Shown here piece by piece: positions 24,252 through 32,514 of a DNA stretch of 32,514 nt. The DNA is from Nemertoderma westbladi (taxonomy: Eukaryota; Xenacoelomorpha; Nemertodermatida; Nemertodermatidae). The stretch's first letter is position 1. Each line of letters begins with the position of its first letter. A program made the translations under genes and the position numbers. The notes below the pieces were generated by a model. The model made no database searches and was not told the DNA's origin. It worked only from the letters and a program-made list of their open reading frames with translations. The DNA lies in contig JAUCBJ010003389.1 of NCBI GenBank assembly GCA_032718475.1, positions 1-32,514 on the forward strand, read 5' to 3'.

Positions 24252-25085
24252 TTATGTATGGATAACACCATACCTCGAGGTTTGTTTATGTATGGATAAC
24301 ACCATATCTCGAGGTTTGTTTATGTATGGATAACACCATACCTCGAGGTTTGTTTGTATGGATAACACCGTATCTCGGGGTTTGTTTATGTATGGATAAC
24401 ACCATATCTCGAGGTTTGTTTCTGTATGGATAACACCATATCTCGAGGTTTGTTTATGTATGGATAACACCATACCTCGAGGTTTGTTTATATGTATGGA
24501 TTACACCATACCTCGAGGTTTGTTTATATGTATGGATAACACCATATCTCGAGGTTTGTTTATGTTTGGATAACACCATATCTCGAGGTTTGTTTCTGTA
24601 TGGATAACACCATACCTCGAGGTTTGTTTATGTATGGATAACACCATATCTCGAGGTTTGTTTCTGTATGGATAACACCATATCTCGAGGTTTGTTTATG
24701 TATGGATAACACCATACCTCGAGGTTTGTTTATATGCATGGATTACACCATACCTCGAGGTTTGTTTATATGTATGGATAACACCATACCTAGAGGTTTG
24801 TTTGGATAACACCATACCTCGAGGTTTGTTTATGTATGGATAACACCATATCTCGAGGTTTGTTTATGTATGGATAACACCATACCTCGAGGTTTGTTTA
24901 TGTATGGATAACACCATATCTCGAGGTTTGTTTATGTATGGATAACACCATACCTCGAGGTTTGTTTGTATGGATAACACCGTATCTCGGGGTTTGTTTA
25001 TGTATGGATAACACCATATCTCGAGGTTTGTTTCTGTATGGATAACACCATATCTCGAGGTTTGTTTATGTATGGATAACACCAT
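24252..25085. repeat. Array C higher-order repeat, 612-bp spacing
   Basis: The block 24252-24473 recurs at 24864-25085 with identical unit order, including the CGTATCTCGGGG marker unit (GATAACACCG at 24361 and 24973). Confidence 0.8.
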
Positions 25086-26469
25086 ACCTCGAGGTTTGTT
25101 TATATGTATGGATTACACCATACCTCGAGGTTTGTTTATATGTATGGATAACACCATATCTCGAGGTTTGTTTATGTATGGATAACACCATACCTAGAGG
25201 TTTGTTTGGATAACACCATATCTCGAGGTTTGTTTCTGTATGGATAACACCATATCTCGAGGTTTGTTTATGTATGGATAACACCATACCTCGAGGTTTG
25301 TTTATGTTTGGATAACACCATATCTCGAGGTTTGTTTCTGTATGGATAACACCATATCTCGAGGTTTGTTTCTGTATGGATAACACCATATCTCGAGGTT
25401 TGTTTATGTATGGATAACACCATACCTAGAGGTTTGTTTGGATAACACCATATCTCGAGGTTTGTTTCTGTATGGATAACACCATATCTCGAGGTTTGTT
25501 TCTGTATGGATAACACCATATCTCGAGGTTTGTTTATATGTATGGATAACACCATACCTCGAGGTTTGTTTATGTATGGATAACACCATATCTCGAGGTT
25601 TGTTTCTGTATGGATAACACCATATCTCGAGGTTTGTTTCTGTATGGATAACACCATATCTCGAGGTTTGTTTCTGTATGGATAACACCATACCTAGAGG
25701 TTTGTTTGGATAACACCATATCTCGAGGTTTGTTTCTGTATGGATAACACCATATCTCGAGGTTTGTTTCTGTATGGATAACACCATATCTCGAGGTTTG
25801 TTTCTGTATGGATAACACCATATCTCGAGGTTTGTTTATGTATGGATAACACCATACCTAGAGGTATGTTTGGATAACACCATATCTCGAGGTTTGTTTC
25901 TGTATGGATAACACCATATCTCGAGGTTTGTTTCTGTATGGATAACACCATACCTCGAGGTTTGTTTCTGTATGGATAACACCATATCTCGAGGTTTGTT
26001 TCTGTATGGATAACACCATATCTCGAGGTTTGTTTATGTATGGATAACACCATACCTCGAGGTTTGTTTCTGTATGGATAACACCGTATCTCGGGGTTTG
26101 TTTCTGTATGGATAACACCATATCTCGAGGTTTGTTTCTGTATGGATAACACCATATCTCGAGGTTTGTTTATGTATGGATAACACCATACCTAGAGGTT
26201 TGTTTGGATAACACCATACCTCGAGGTTTGTTTATATGTATGGATAACACCATATCTCGAGGTTTGTTTATGTATGGATAACACCATACCTCGAGGTTTG
26301 TTTGTATGGATAACACCGTATCTCGGGGTTTGTTTATGTATGGATAACACCATATCTCGAGGTTTGTTTCTGTATGGATAACACCATATCTCGAGGTTTG
26401 TTTATGTATGGATAACACCATATCTCGAGGTTTGTTTATGTATGGATAACACCATATCTCGAGGTTTGT

Positions 26470-27657
26470 TTATGTTTGGATAACACCATACCTAGAGGTT
26501 TGTTTATATGTATGGATTACACCATACCTCGAGGTTTGTTTATATGTATGGATAACACCATACCTCGAGGTTTGTTTATATGTATGGATAACACCATATC
26601 TCGAGGTTTGTTTATGTATGGATAACACCATACCTCGAGGTTTGTTTATATGTATGGATAACACCATATCTCGAGGTTTGTTTCTGTATGGATAACACCA
26701 TATCTCGAGGTTTGTTTCTGTATGGATAACACCATACCTAGAGGTTTGTTTGAATAACACCATATCTCGAGGTTTGTTTCTGTATGGATAACACCATACC
26801 TCGAGGTTTGTTTGTATGGATAACACCGTATCTCGGGGTTTGTTTATGTATGGATAACACCATATCTCGAGGTTTGTTTCTGTATGGATAACACCATATC
26901 TCGAGGTTTGTTTATGTATGGATAACACCATATCTCGAGGTTTGTTTATGTATGGATAACACCATATCTCGAGGTTTGTTTATGTTTGGATAACACCATA
27001 CCTAGAGGTTTGTTTATATGTATGGATTACACCATACCTCGAGGTTTGTTTATATGTATGGATAACACCATACCTCGAGGTTTGTTTATATGTATGGATA
27101 ACACCATATCTCGAGGTTTGTTTATGTATGGATAACACCATACCTCGAGGTTTGTTTATGTTTGGATAACACCATACCTAGAGGTTTGTTTATATGTATG
27201 GATTACACCATACCTCGAGGTTTGTTTATATGTATGGATAACACCATATCTCGAGGTTTGTTTCTGTATGGATAACACCATATCTCGAGGTTTGTTTATG
27301 TATGGATAACACCATATCTCGAGGTTTGTTTATGTATGGATAACACCATATCTCGAGGTTTGTTTATGTTTGGATAACACCATACCTAGAGGTTTGTTTA
27401 TATGTATGGATTACACCATACCTCGAGGTTTGTTTATATGTATGGATAACACCATACCTCGAGGTTTGTTTATATGTATGGATAACACCATATCTCGAGG
27501 TTTGTTTATGTATGGATAACACCATACCTCGAGGTTTGTTTATATGTATGGATAACACCATATCTCGAGGTTTGTTTCTGTATGGATAACACCATATCTC
27601 GAGGTTTGTTTCTGTATGGATAACACCATACCTAGAGGTTTGTTTGAATAACACCAT
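26470..27657. repeat. Array C higher-order repeat, 894-bp spacing
   Basis: A run starting with the GTTTGGATAACACC and CCTAGAGGTTTGTTTATATG units and the GGATTACACC variant appears at about 26470 and again at about 27364. The same order follows (TATATG units, then CTGTAT units, then CCTAGAGG with TTTGAATAAC). A partial extra copy lies between them at about 27000. Confidence 0.75.
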
Positions 27658-28367
27658 ATCTCGAGGTTTGTTTCTGTATGGATAACACCATACCTAGAGG
27701 TTTGTTTGAATAACACCATATCTCGAGGTTTGTTTATATGTATGGATAACACCATACCTCGAGGTTTGTTTATATGTATGGATAACACCATACCTCGAGG
27801 TTTGTTTCTGTATGGATAACACCATATCTCGAGGTTTGTTTCTGTATGGATAACACCATATCTCGAGGTTTGTTTATGTATGGATAACACCATACCTAGA
27901 GGTTTGTTTGGATAACACCATACCTCGAGGTTTGTTTATATGTATGGATAACACCATATCTCGAGGTTTGTTTATGTATGGATAACACCATATCTCGAGG
28001 TTTGTTTCTGTATGGATAACACCATATCTCGAGGTTTGTTTATGTATGGATAACACCATACCTCGAGGTTTGTTTCTGTATGGATAACACCATATCTCGA
28101 GGTTTGTTTATGTATGGATAACACCATATCTCGAGGTTTGTTTATGTATGGATAACACCATATCTCGAGGTTTGTTTGTGTATGGATAACACCATATCTC
28201 GAGGTTTGTTTATGTATGGATAACACCATACCTAGAGGTTTGTTTCTGTATGGATAACACCATATCTCGAGGTTTGTTTATGTATGGATAACACCATATC
28301 TCGAGGTTTGTTTATGTATGGATAACACCATATCTCGAGGTTTGTTTATGTATGGATGGATAACACC

Positions 28368-28804
28368 TACTGAAATCATTTAAATTCAGCTTGTGATCGA
28401 GTCAATCTAGCAAAAAAATGTAATTAGTTTTGGGTTTTTATGCTGATTGACTTGAATACAGGTGTTTGTGGAGATGTTAACTTGGTTAATAATATAAATG
28501 GCGATGTGCGTCCTTTTGTAACTATATAAATGAGAAAATATATTCTAGAATTCCCGCAATGGAATAGTATAGAATATAAGCCAAAAATTAAAAAATAATG
28601 TTATTTTAAAAAAATAGCTACCACAAAAAATTACTTGCTGACACTAAATTGAATGCAAGCGAACCAGATTTAAGATGAAAGATGTCAACTAATGATGTAT
28701 TTTAAGGGAACTAATTGGTTCATCAAAAATAATCACTCACTCATGCGACAGTTTACTGCCAGGTCTGCAATTGATAGAATTTAACTTGCAACAGGATTCA
28801 TAAT
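28368..28804. other. AT-rich leader between array C and the kinase frame
   Basis: Single-copy AT-rich sequence with no frame of its own. TATATAAA at 28523-28530 is a possible TATA box about 275 bp before the kinase ATG, but such words are common at this base composition. TTTACTGCCAG (28751-28761) could be a splice acceptor. Neither is supported further. Confidence 0.4.
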
Positions 28805-28882
28805 ATGGATAGCAACAGGAGACATAGTTTGGATAGCAACAGGAGACATAGTTTGGATAGCAGCGGGAGAGATAATTTAGAT
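28805..28882 (+). repeat. 24-bp tandem repeat encoding (M/L)DSNRRHS
   Basis: Two identical 24-bp copies apart from the first base (ATG then TTG), a third diverged copy (LDSSGRDN) and the start of a fourth (LDA). They form the N-terminus of the kinase frame and keep its reading frame. Confidence 0.9.
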
Positions 28883-29944
28883 GCTAAGTACCGGTACCCG
28901 ATTTCCCCATTGACTGCTCTTGCATGTTGCCATAACAGATACAAGTATGTAGGGGAGTGTACGCCTCGGAGTACAACGGTAGGTTTTAAAGCTAAGCTAA
29001 CTATAAATAGTGTGAAACGGATTTGTTTACCATTCGAATTGAAACTCGTCAGTAAATTGGGTTTTGGAACTTACGGATATGTTAATAAGTACCGATATAC
29101 ACCACTTAACAAAGACCTAGTGATAAAGCGAATCTCTTGCAACGTCGATGATATGTCACTTAAGGAGATACTAACTGTGGTGGGACTTCACAATATAATG
29201 CGAAAGGCATTCCTCGTCGAAGACAATGAGTCTATTTCTCCTTACATAGTAACCTACTATGGCTCGTGGCCTTCCTATATCAGGAGCAGTGGTGAAATAT
29301 GGGTTTGCATGGAAACTATGTTGACTTCAATGGATAAGTTCGTAGTACAGGCCAACGAGCATAACCTGGTTATCGATGAATGCTTTATGGGGTGGGTTGC
29401 TTATTCGTTGCTCGAGGCTGTTCACTATCTCGATACTATTTCGCTATTCTATCGAGACGTTAAACCCTCCAATGTTCTCATCAATTTCTCTGGGTCTATC
29501 AAGTTGGGTGACTATGGTATTTCTACATTCATTACTAATAACGTTCTACCTAAACCTAAAGAAACAATGAGCTTTGAGTGCAAGTTCGACGGAGCGTGGG
29601 AGAGGGATATGGAGGGACTGGGGAATACTATGATAGAACTGACGCTTTCTAAGTTCCGCAGTTCGGCCTGGTGGCTCCAGTTGACCTCCCCTGCTTTGCC
29701 CCACATTGCGCACCAGTCGACCCCAGAGCTATTGCTTTTCATTGCTAAATGTATTGACAAGAGAAAGCAGTGTAGATATTCGGCTATGTCGTTGGATAAA
29801 TTCATCCTACAACACCAAAAACCCCCGATGAATATTTCCGAAATGGTGGCGGCAGTCCGATCACCACACGGTATATTCTACACCAACCTTGTTTGGGCGT
29901 CTATAATTTTTGTTTTTCTGTGTTTTTTTTTTGGCCTTCAATAG
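28805..29944 (+). CDS. MAP2K-like (MKK3/6/4-type) protein kinase, degenerate activation segment, hydrophobic C-terminus
   Basis: An uninterrupted 379-codon frame. Residues about 75-337 follow the MAP kinase kinase fold: Gly loop LGFGTYGYV (85-93), ATP-binding Lys in VIKR (K108), GEIWVCMETMLTSMDKF (163-179) that is typical of the MKK3/6/4 branch, catalytic loop YRDVKPSNVL (D218, K220, N223) and GDYGIS (D236), in which Tyr replaces Phe of DFG and HRD reads YRD. The activation segment after DYG is about 30 residues, has no recognisable MKK phospho-site pair and no APE. It passes quickly to DMEGLGNTMIELT (268-280), the subdomain IX helix. Residues 1-26 hold three tandem 8-mers, two with RRHS, a PKA-type consensus. 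Residues 360-377 are strongly hydrophobic, as in a tail anchor. Animal MAP2K genes usually have several introns, so an intact single frame suggests a retrocopy. It may be a divergent kinase, a pseudokinase or an ageing copy. The ATG at 28805 opens the tandem repeat and is the first in frame. Confidence 0.68.
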   Translation: MDSNRRHSLDSNRRHSLDSSGRDNLDAKYRYPISPLTALACCHNRYKYVGECTPRSTTVGFKAKLTINSVKRICLPFELKLVSKLGFGTYGYVNKYRYTPLNKDLVIKRISCNVDDMSLKEILTVVGLHNIMRKAFLVEDNESISPYIVTYYGSWPSYIRSSGEIWVCMETMLTSMDKFVVQANEHNLVIDECFMGWVAYSLLEAVHYLDTISLFYRDVKPSNVLINFSGSIKLGDYGISTFITNNVLPKPKETMSFECKFDGAWERDMEGLGNTMIELTLSKFRSSAWWLQLTSPALPHIAHQSTPELLLFIAKCIDKRKQCRYSAMSLDKFILQHQKPPMNISEMVAAVRSPHGIFYTNLVWASIIFVFLCFFFGLQ

Positions 29945-30524
29945 ATCAATCCTAACACAGCTAGGGGGGGGGGGGGTGTCTGTTTGTGTATAGTGGCCCA
30001 TATGGGCAAGATTTTTCTGGTTCAATCTATTACAATTTTGTCTTGTTTGGAATTTTGAATTTTGTCCTGTTTGGAAATTTTTGCAATTTTTTTTAAATAT
30101 ACTAAAATTTTTTGGTTTGGACACAGGGTTTGGGGTTTGTAATTAGTATTTTAGAAATGTTAAAAAATCTCAAAAATTTTCTAGAACAAAAAATATTTGT
30201 TACTCAAACATAATTTTAATTCATATTAACAGCTAATATCAGCAGCTCCATGTTCGTTACCAAGTGGGGTGCAGAAAACAGGTTAGAGCCAAAAAATTAT
30301 TATACAATAATATTCAACGATAATATGTTGAAACTTGAATGAAACAAATTAATTATTTATTACATGAGAAAAAAAGTACTTTTTTCACTATTCTCTAGGC
30401 ATTTTATTTACCGAGCGCCAGCGGGGTTAATAAAGGGTCGAGAGAATATTGAAAAAAAATGTTTTACGTTTCTTTCCATGTAATAGGTAATTTTATTGTT
30501 AATGGGCACTTTTTTGTCGCTTCC
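29945..30524. other. AT-rich intergenic sequence with G13 run
   Basis: A 13-G homopolymer (29964-29976) lies 20 bases after the kinase stop. Two copies of TTTTGTCYTGTTTGGAA lie near 30037 and 30060. An imperfect palindrome, TTTATTTACC...GGTTAATAAA, lies around 30404-30434 and contains an AATAAA word. No gene is supported; the minus-strand frame at 29861-30124 is low-complexity read-through. Confidence 0.5.
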
Positions 30525-30564
30525 CCCCTTCCAATAAACCTCCCCCTTAATTTGTTTCAAATTT

Positions 30565-30675
30565 TAACCATATGCTACGAAATTTGGTATGATGATGGTT
30601 CGACAACTTTTTTACTACAGCTATTTCGATACAACAAGCCGTTAAATAGTTTTCAGATTCGGAATCATCTGAAAG
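30565..30675 (+). repeat. Dispersed-repeat copy, left arm of inverted pair flanking LINE fragment
   Basis: 28 bases at 30569-30596 (starting CATATGCTACG and ending ATGATGAT) are the exact reverse complement of 31476-31503. Further in, AGCTATTTCGATACAACAAG and CCGTTAAATA (30619-30648) match the reverse complement of 31393-31422. This copy lacks about 40 bases present on the right. Weaker similarity extends outwards to about 30525. Confidence 0.85.
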
Positions 30676-30681
30676 GATGGT

Positions 30682-31267
30682 ATGCTTGAGTATGTGGACG
30701 ACTTCTATTACCTGGGATCATGGATCCGGAAGTCAGGTGAGGACCTTCGAATACGTAAGGGAAAGGCATGGGCAGCCTTGAATAGGCTTTCCAGGATTTG
30801 GAAGTCACCGAGAATTAATCGGAAACTTAAGGTCCGATTATTTAGAGCAGTAGTAGTTCCAGTACTCCTCTATGGGAGTCCATGCTGGGTTCTAACTGCT
30901 GAGGACACCAAATCTCTGGATGGCACATTCATAAGAATGCTACGCCGGGTTCATTGTGTCAAGTACAATGCACACATCTCCAACCAGACACTATATAACA
31001 TTGGAGGTGTCTCATTGGTTCCCCCAAGCTTGACACTAGAACAAAATCGCCTCCGCTTTGCAGGACATTGCTTTCGCCGTGAGGACCAGCCAGTGCATAA
31101 TCTTGTATTTTGGCAGCCTCATGGAGTGAATAAGCATGGTGGACAGCCCATGACTTTCTTGAGACGCATCTTAAAAGGACACTGGCCTTGAAGATGCGGG
31201 TGATCTAGCAAATGTCATGGGTGATAGGGAGTTGTGGCGGAGCAATTTTGTCGATTATGGCGCTTAA
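30682..31267 (+). mobile_element. 5'-truncated non-LTR retrotransposon (LINE) reverse transcriptase fragment, frameshifted
   Basis: The frame from 30682 encodes the region after the catalytic palm of LINE endonuclease-reverse transcriptases: VDDFYYLGSW at residues 5-14, RLFRAVVVPVLLYGSPCWVL at 52-71, RLRFAGHCFRRED at 123-135 and HGGQPMTFLRRILK at 152-165. The polymerase active site and the endonuclease are absent, as expected from 5' truncation. The frame stops at 31191 after a one-base shift at an AAAAGG run (about 31174-31178). In the next frame the family's usual ending continues (DTGLEDAGDL, then LWRSNF) to TAA at 31265-31267. It is therefore a dead fragment. It sits exactly between inverted copies of another repeat. 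The nearest clade cannot be named safely from this part alone. Confidence 0.85.
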
Positions 31268-31374
31268 AAATGCAGCTGCAATGCAGCATGCCGATCCTAG
31301 TAGTAGTGCAGATGAAGGCGGTTCTAATGATTTCTAGATTACATTCAAAATAATATTTAGCCGGCGGAGATATC

Positions 31375-31505
31375 CCAATATTTCCAAATAGACGATTTTT
31401 AACGGTTTGTTTTATCAAAATAGCTCACAAATTGAAAAAACCGGCCCTGCCAGCAGAAACAAAAGTTCTCGAACTATCATCATACCAAATTTCGTAGCAT
31501 ATGAT
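31375..31505 (-). repeat. Dispersed-repeat copy, right arm of inverted pair flanking LINE fragment
   Basis: The reverse complement matches 30565-30675: the 28-bp perfect block (31476-31503), the GTTCGAGAAC block, then AGCTATTTTGATAAAACAAA and CCGTTAAAAA (31393-31422). This copy carries about 40 extra bases (around 31430-31460) that include CCGGCCCTGCCAGCAG. Looser similarity may extend to about 31590. Confidence 0.85.
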
Positions 31506-31590
31506 AGGTATTATAAAGAATTAGTTAACTGATTTCAGATTTGCTAAAATGGTCCTTGTATTGAGGGAGATGGTAGAAATTGAACTGTAG

Positions 31591-32480
31591 TATTTTACTA
31601 TATTGTTTCTTTCTGCGATTCCAATTATTGTACTCTTCAACTCCTGATGGTGCTTTACTCAATGTTAAATAATTTAGTGTTCTCGAATATTTATTACGTA
31701 ACTAGAGAACCGCTTAACTACATAAACCAATATTGGATATTGAGTTCAGTTTTGGAGTACACCATGTAGACACTAAAGTTGCAATAACTGTCAATGGGTT
31801 TTGCATAAATTACGTTTCAACATTTTCTACTTAAGATGCTATTTCAACAAATGTAATTTTAATTTAGGAGATTCCTCCCAAAATATTATTCTTAAATTGT
31901 AACTTTTTCGCTCGAATATACTCCCCAATCAGGTTAAAGATTTCTTTTTTCCCAGCGAAAAAAAGTAAAATATATTATTTTTGGCGGAACGACTTAAATT
32001 TTATTACATGTGTTGAAAGAGCATCGATCTAGAAAAGGTTTGTAAGTGATTTGAGCAAAATCCATTCACACACTCAAAAGTTATTCCAACTTCTTTGTAT
32101 TTACTGAAAATCATATTACCTACTAAAATCACAAATCATTTACCATGTACTATCATGCAGGATTCAGTGAAAAACGGCATTATAATATAATGAATAATTA
32201 TAAAAAAGATGCAATTAATAGTAAATGCAATAATAACATAAACAACATAAACTTTGTTATTTTTTTTTATTAACGCTATTAACCTGCAAGAGAGTTAAGT
32301 AAAAGCGGAATAGTGAAATCCGAAAGGTCGGAAAGGTATAGAACGTATAGAAGGTGATAATGATGGGAGGTGAAACCTAGTCAAAAATATCAACTGAGAA
32401 GCAGCACCATAAACTTACACCAATCGTTTCAGATAAATTGGGTCTGTATTCGACAGCGACTGTAGAGTCCAAAAGGTCTA
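31591..32480. other. AT-rich sequence, no gene seen
   Basis: No frame, RNA gene or repeat array stands out. It contains several A and T runs (for example TTTTTTTT near 32261) and low-complexity AATAAT and ATAAACAT words around 32210-32250. Confidence 0.55.
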
Positions 32481-32481
32481 T

Positions 32482-32514
32482 GGGGGCGTTCATAAAGTAT
32501 GTCACGCAAATTTT
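32482..32514 (+). mobile_element. Possible terminus of a dispersed DNA transposon, cut by window edge
   Basis: GGGGGCGTTCATAAAGTATG followed by TCACGC resembles, from memory, termini of short inverted-repeat elements dispersed in many invertebrate genomes (GTTCATAAA then TACGTCACGC). Only 33 bases are in the window, so no partner end or target duplication can be checked. Confidence 0.3.

Larger units (their letters stand above)
12849..28367. repeat. Minisatellite array C, about 34-bp unit, roughly 460-470 copies
   Basis: The unit is GGATAACACCATATCTCGAG followed by GTTTGTTTATGTAT (34 bp). Main variants: TTTCTGTAT in place of TTTATGTAT; TTTATATGTAT (36 bp); TTTGTAT (32 bp); and a 28-bp form with CCTAGAGG that lacks the last six bases. 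The word before GAGG is ATATCTC, ATACCTC or ATACCTA, with rarer CGTATCTCGGGG. On the minus strand the units give overlapping frames (MVLSIHKQTSRYGVIHT and similar). They rotate through all three frames because 34 is not a multiple of three, and they end whenever ACATAA falls in phase, so I reject them as genes. The array starts inside the candidate exon and ends at a partial unit with a duplicated GGAT at 28354-28361. Confidence 0.97.

Noticed and set aside
12621-28229. Minus-strand frames in array C encoding MVLSIHKQTSRYGVIHTETNLEIW-type repeats
   Set aside because: The 34-bp period cycles through all frames and the peptides are the same DNA read in three phases. The frames overlap each other and end whenever ACATAA falls in phase. 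This is periodicity, not coding.
29376-29805. Frames on both strands inside the kinase gene
   Set aside because: They are shadows of the kinase frame, which alone carries the conserved motifs.
30404-30434. Imperfect palindrome with AATAAA as terminator or poly(A) site of the kinase
   Set aside because: It lies almost 500 bp past the stop with no downstream GU-rich element that stands out; AATAAA is common at this base composition.
31215-31418. 67-aa minus-strand frame at the LINE 3' end
   Set aside because: It runs antisense through the LINE tail and the inverted repeat, with no recognisable motif.

Overview
The window looks like a piece of an animal, probably invertebrate, nuclear genome. 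It holds a diverged MAP2K-type protein kinase, a tRNA-derived SINE, a 5'-truncated LINE reverse transcriptase fragment, two Helitron-like 3' ends and AT-rich single-copy DNA. There are no bacterial operons, Shine-Dalgarno sites or CRISPR arrays. The species cannot be fixed from the sequence.

About 77% of the window (roughly 24.9 of 32.5 kb) is three unrelated minisatellite arrays. Array A (1-3815, open at the left edge) has a 36-bp G-rich unit. Array B (4710-10287) has a 31-bp CpG-rich unit in about 180 head-to-tail copies. Array C (about 12849-28367) has a 34-bp unit with 28, 32 and 36-bp length variants, roughly 460-470 copies, and strong higher-order structure including a near-identical duplication 3701 bp apart. 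Each array abuts single-copy DNA from which it may have grown: A touches the 3' end of a reverse-oriented SINE, B follows a region with inverted copies of part of its unit, and C begins in the last bases of a candidate exon. Most long open frames in the arrays are products of periodicity and are not annotated as genes.

Between A and B (3816-4709) lie the SINE and an inverted-repeat-rich AT-rich segment. Between B and C (10288-12848) lie two Helitron-like 3' ends pointing outwards, an inverted repeat of over 100 bp, a TACA-rich simple repeat and a candidate 306-nt exon at 12563-12868. To the right of C lie an intronless 379-aa MAP2K-like kinase frame with a degenerate activation segment and a hydrophobic C-terminus (28805-29944), then a LINE fragment (30682-31267) enclosed by inverted copies of another repeat, then AT-rich DNA to the edge, where another transposon end may start.

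The genes do not form a pathway. The most interesting parts are the birth and amplification of the minisatellites, a Helitron hairpin conserved in structure but not in sequence, and the unusual kinase.
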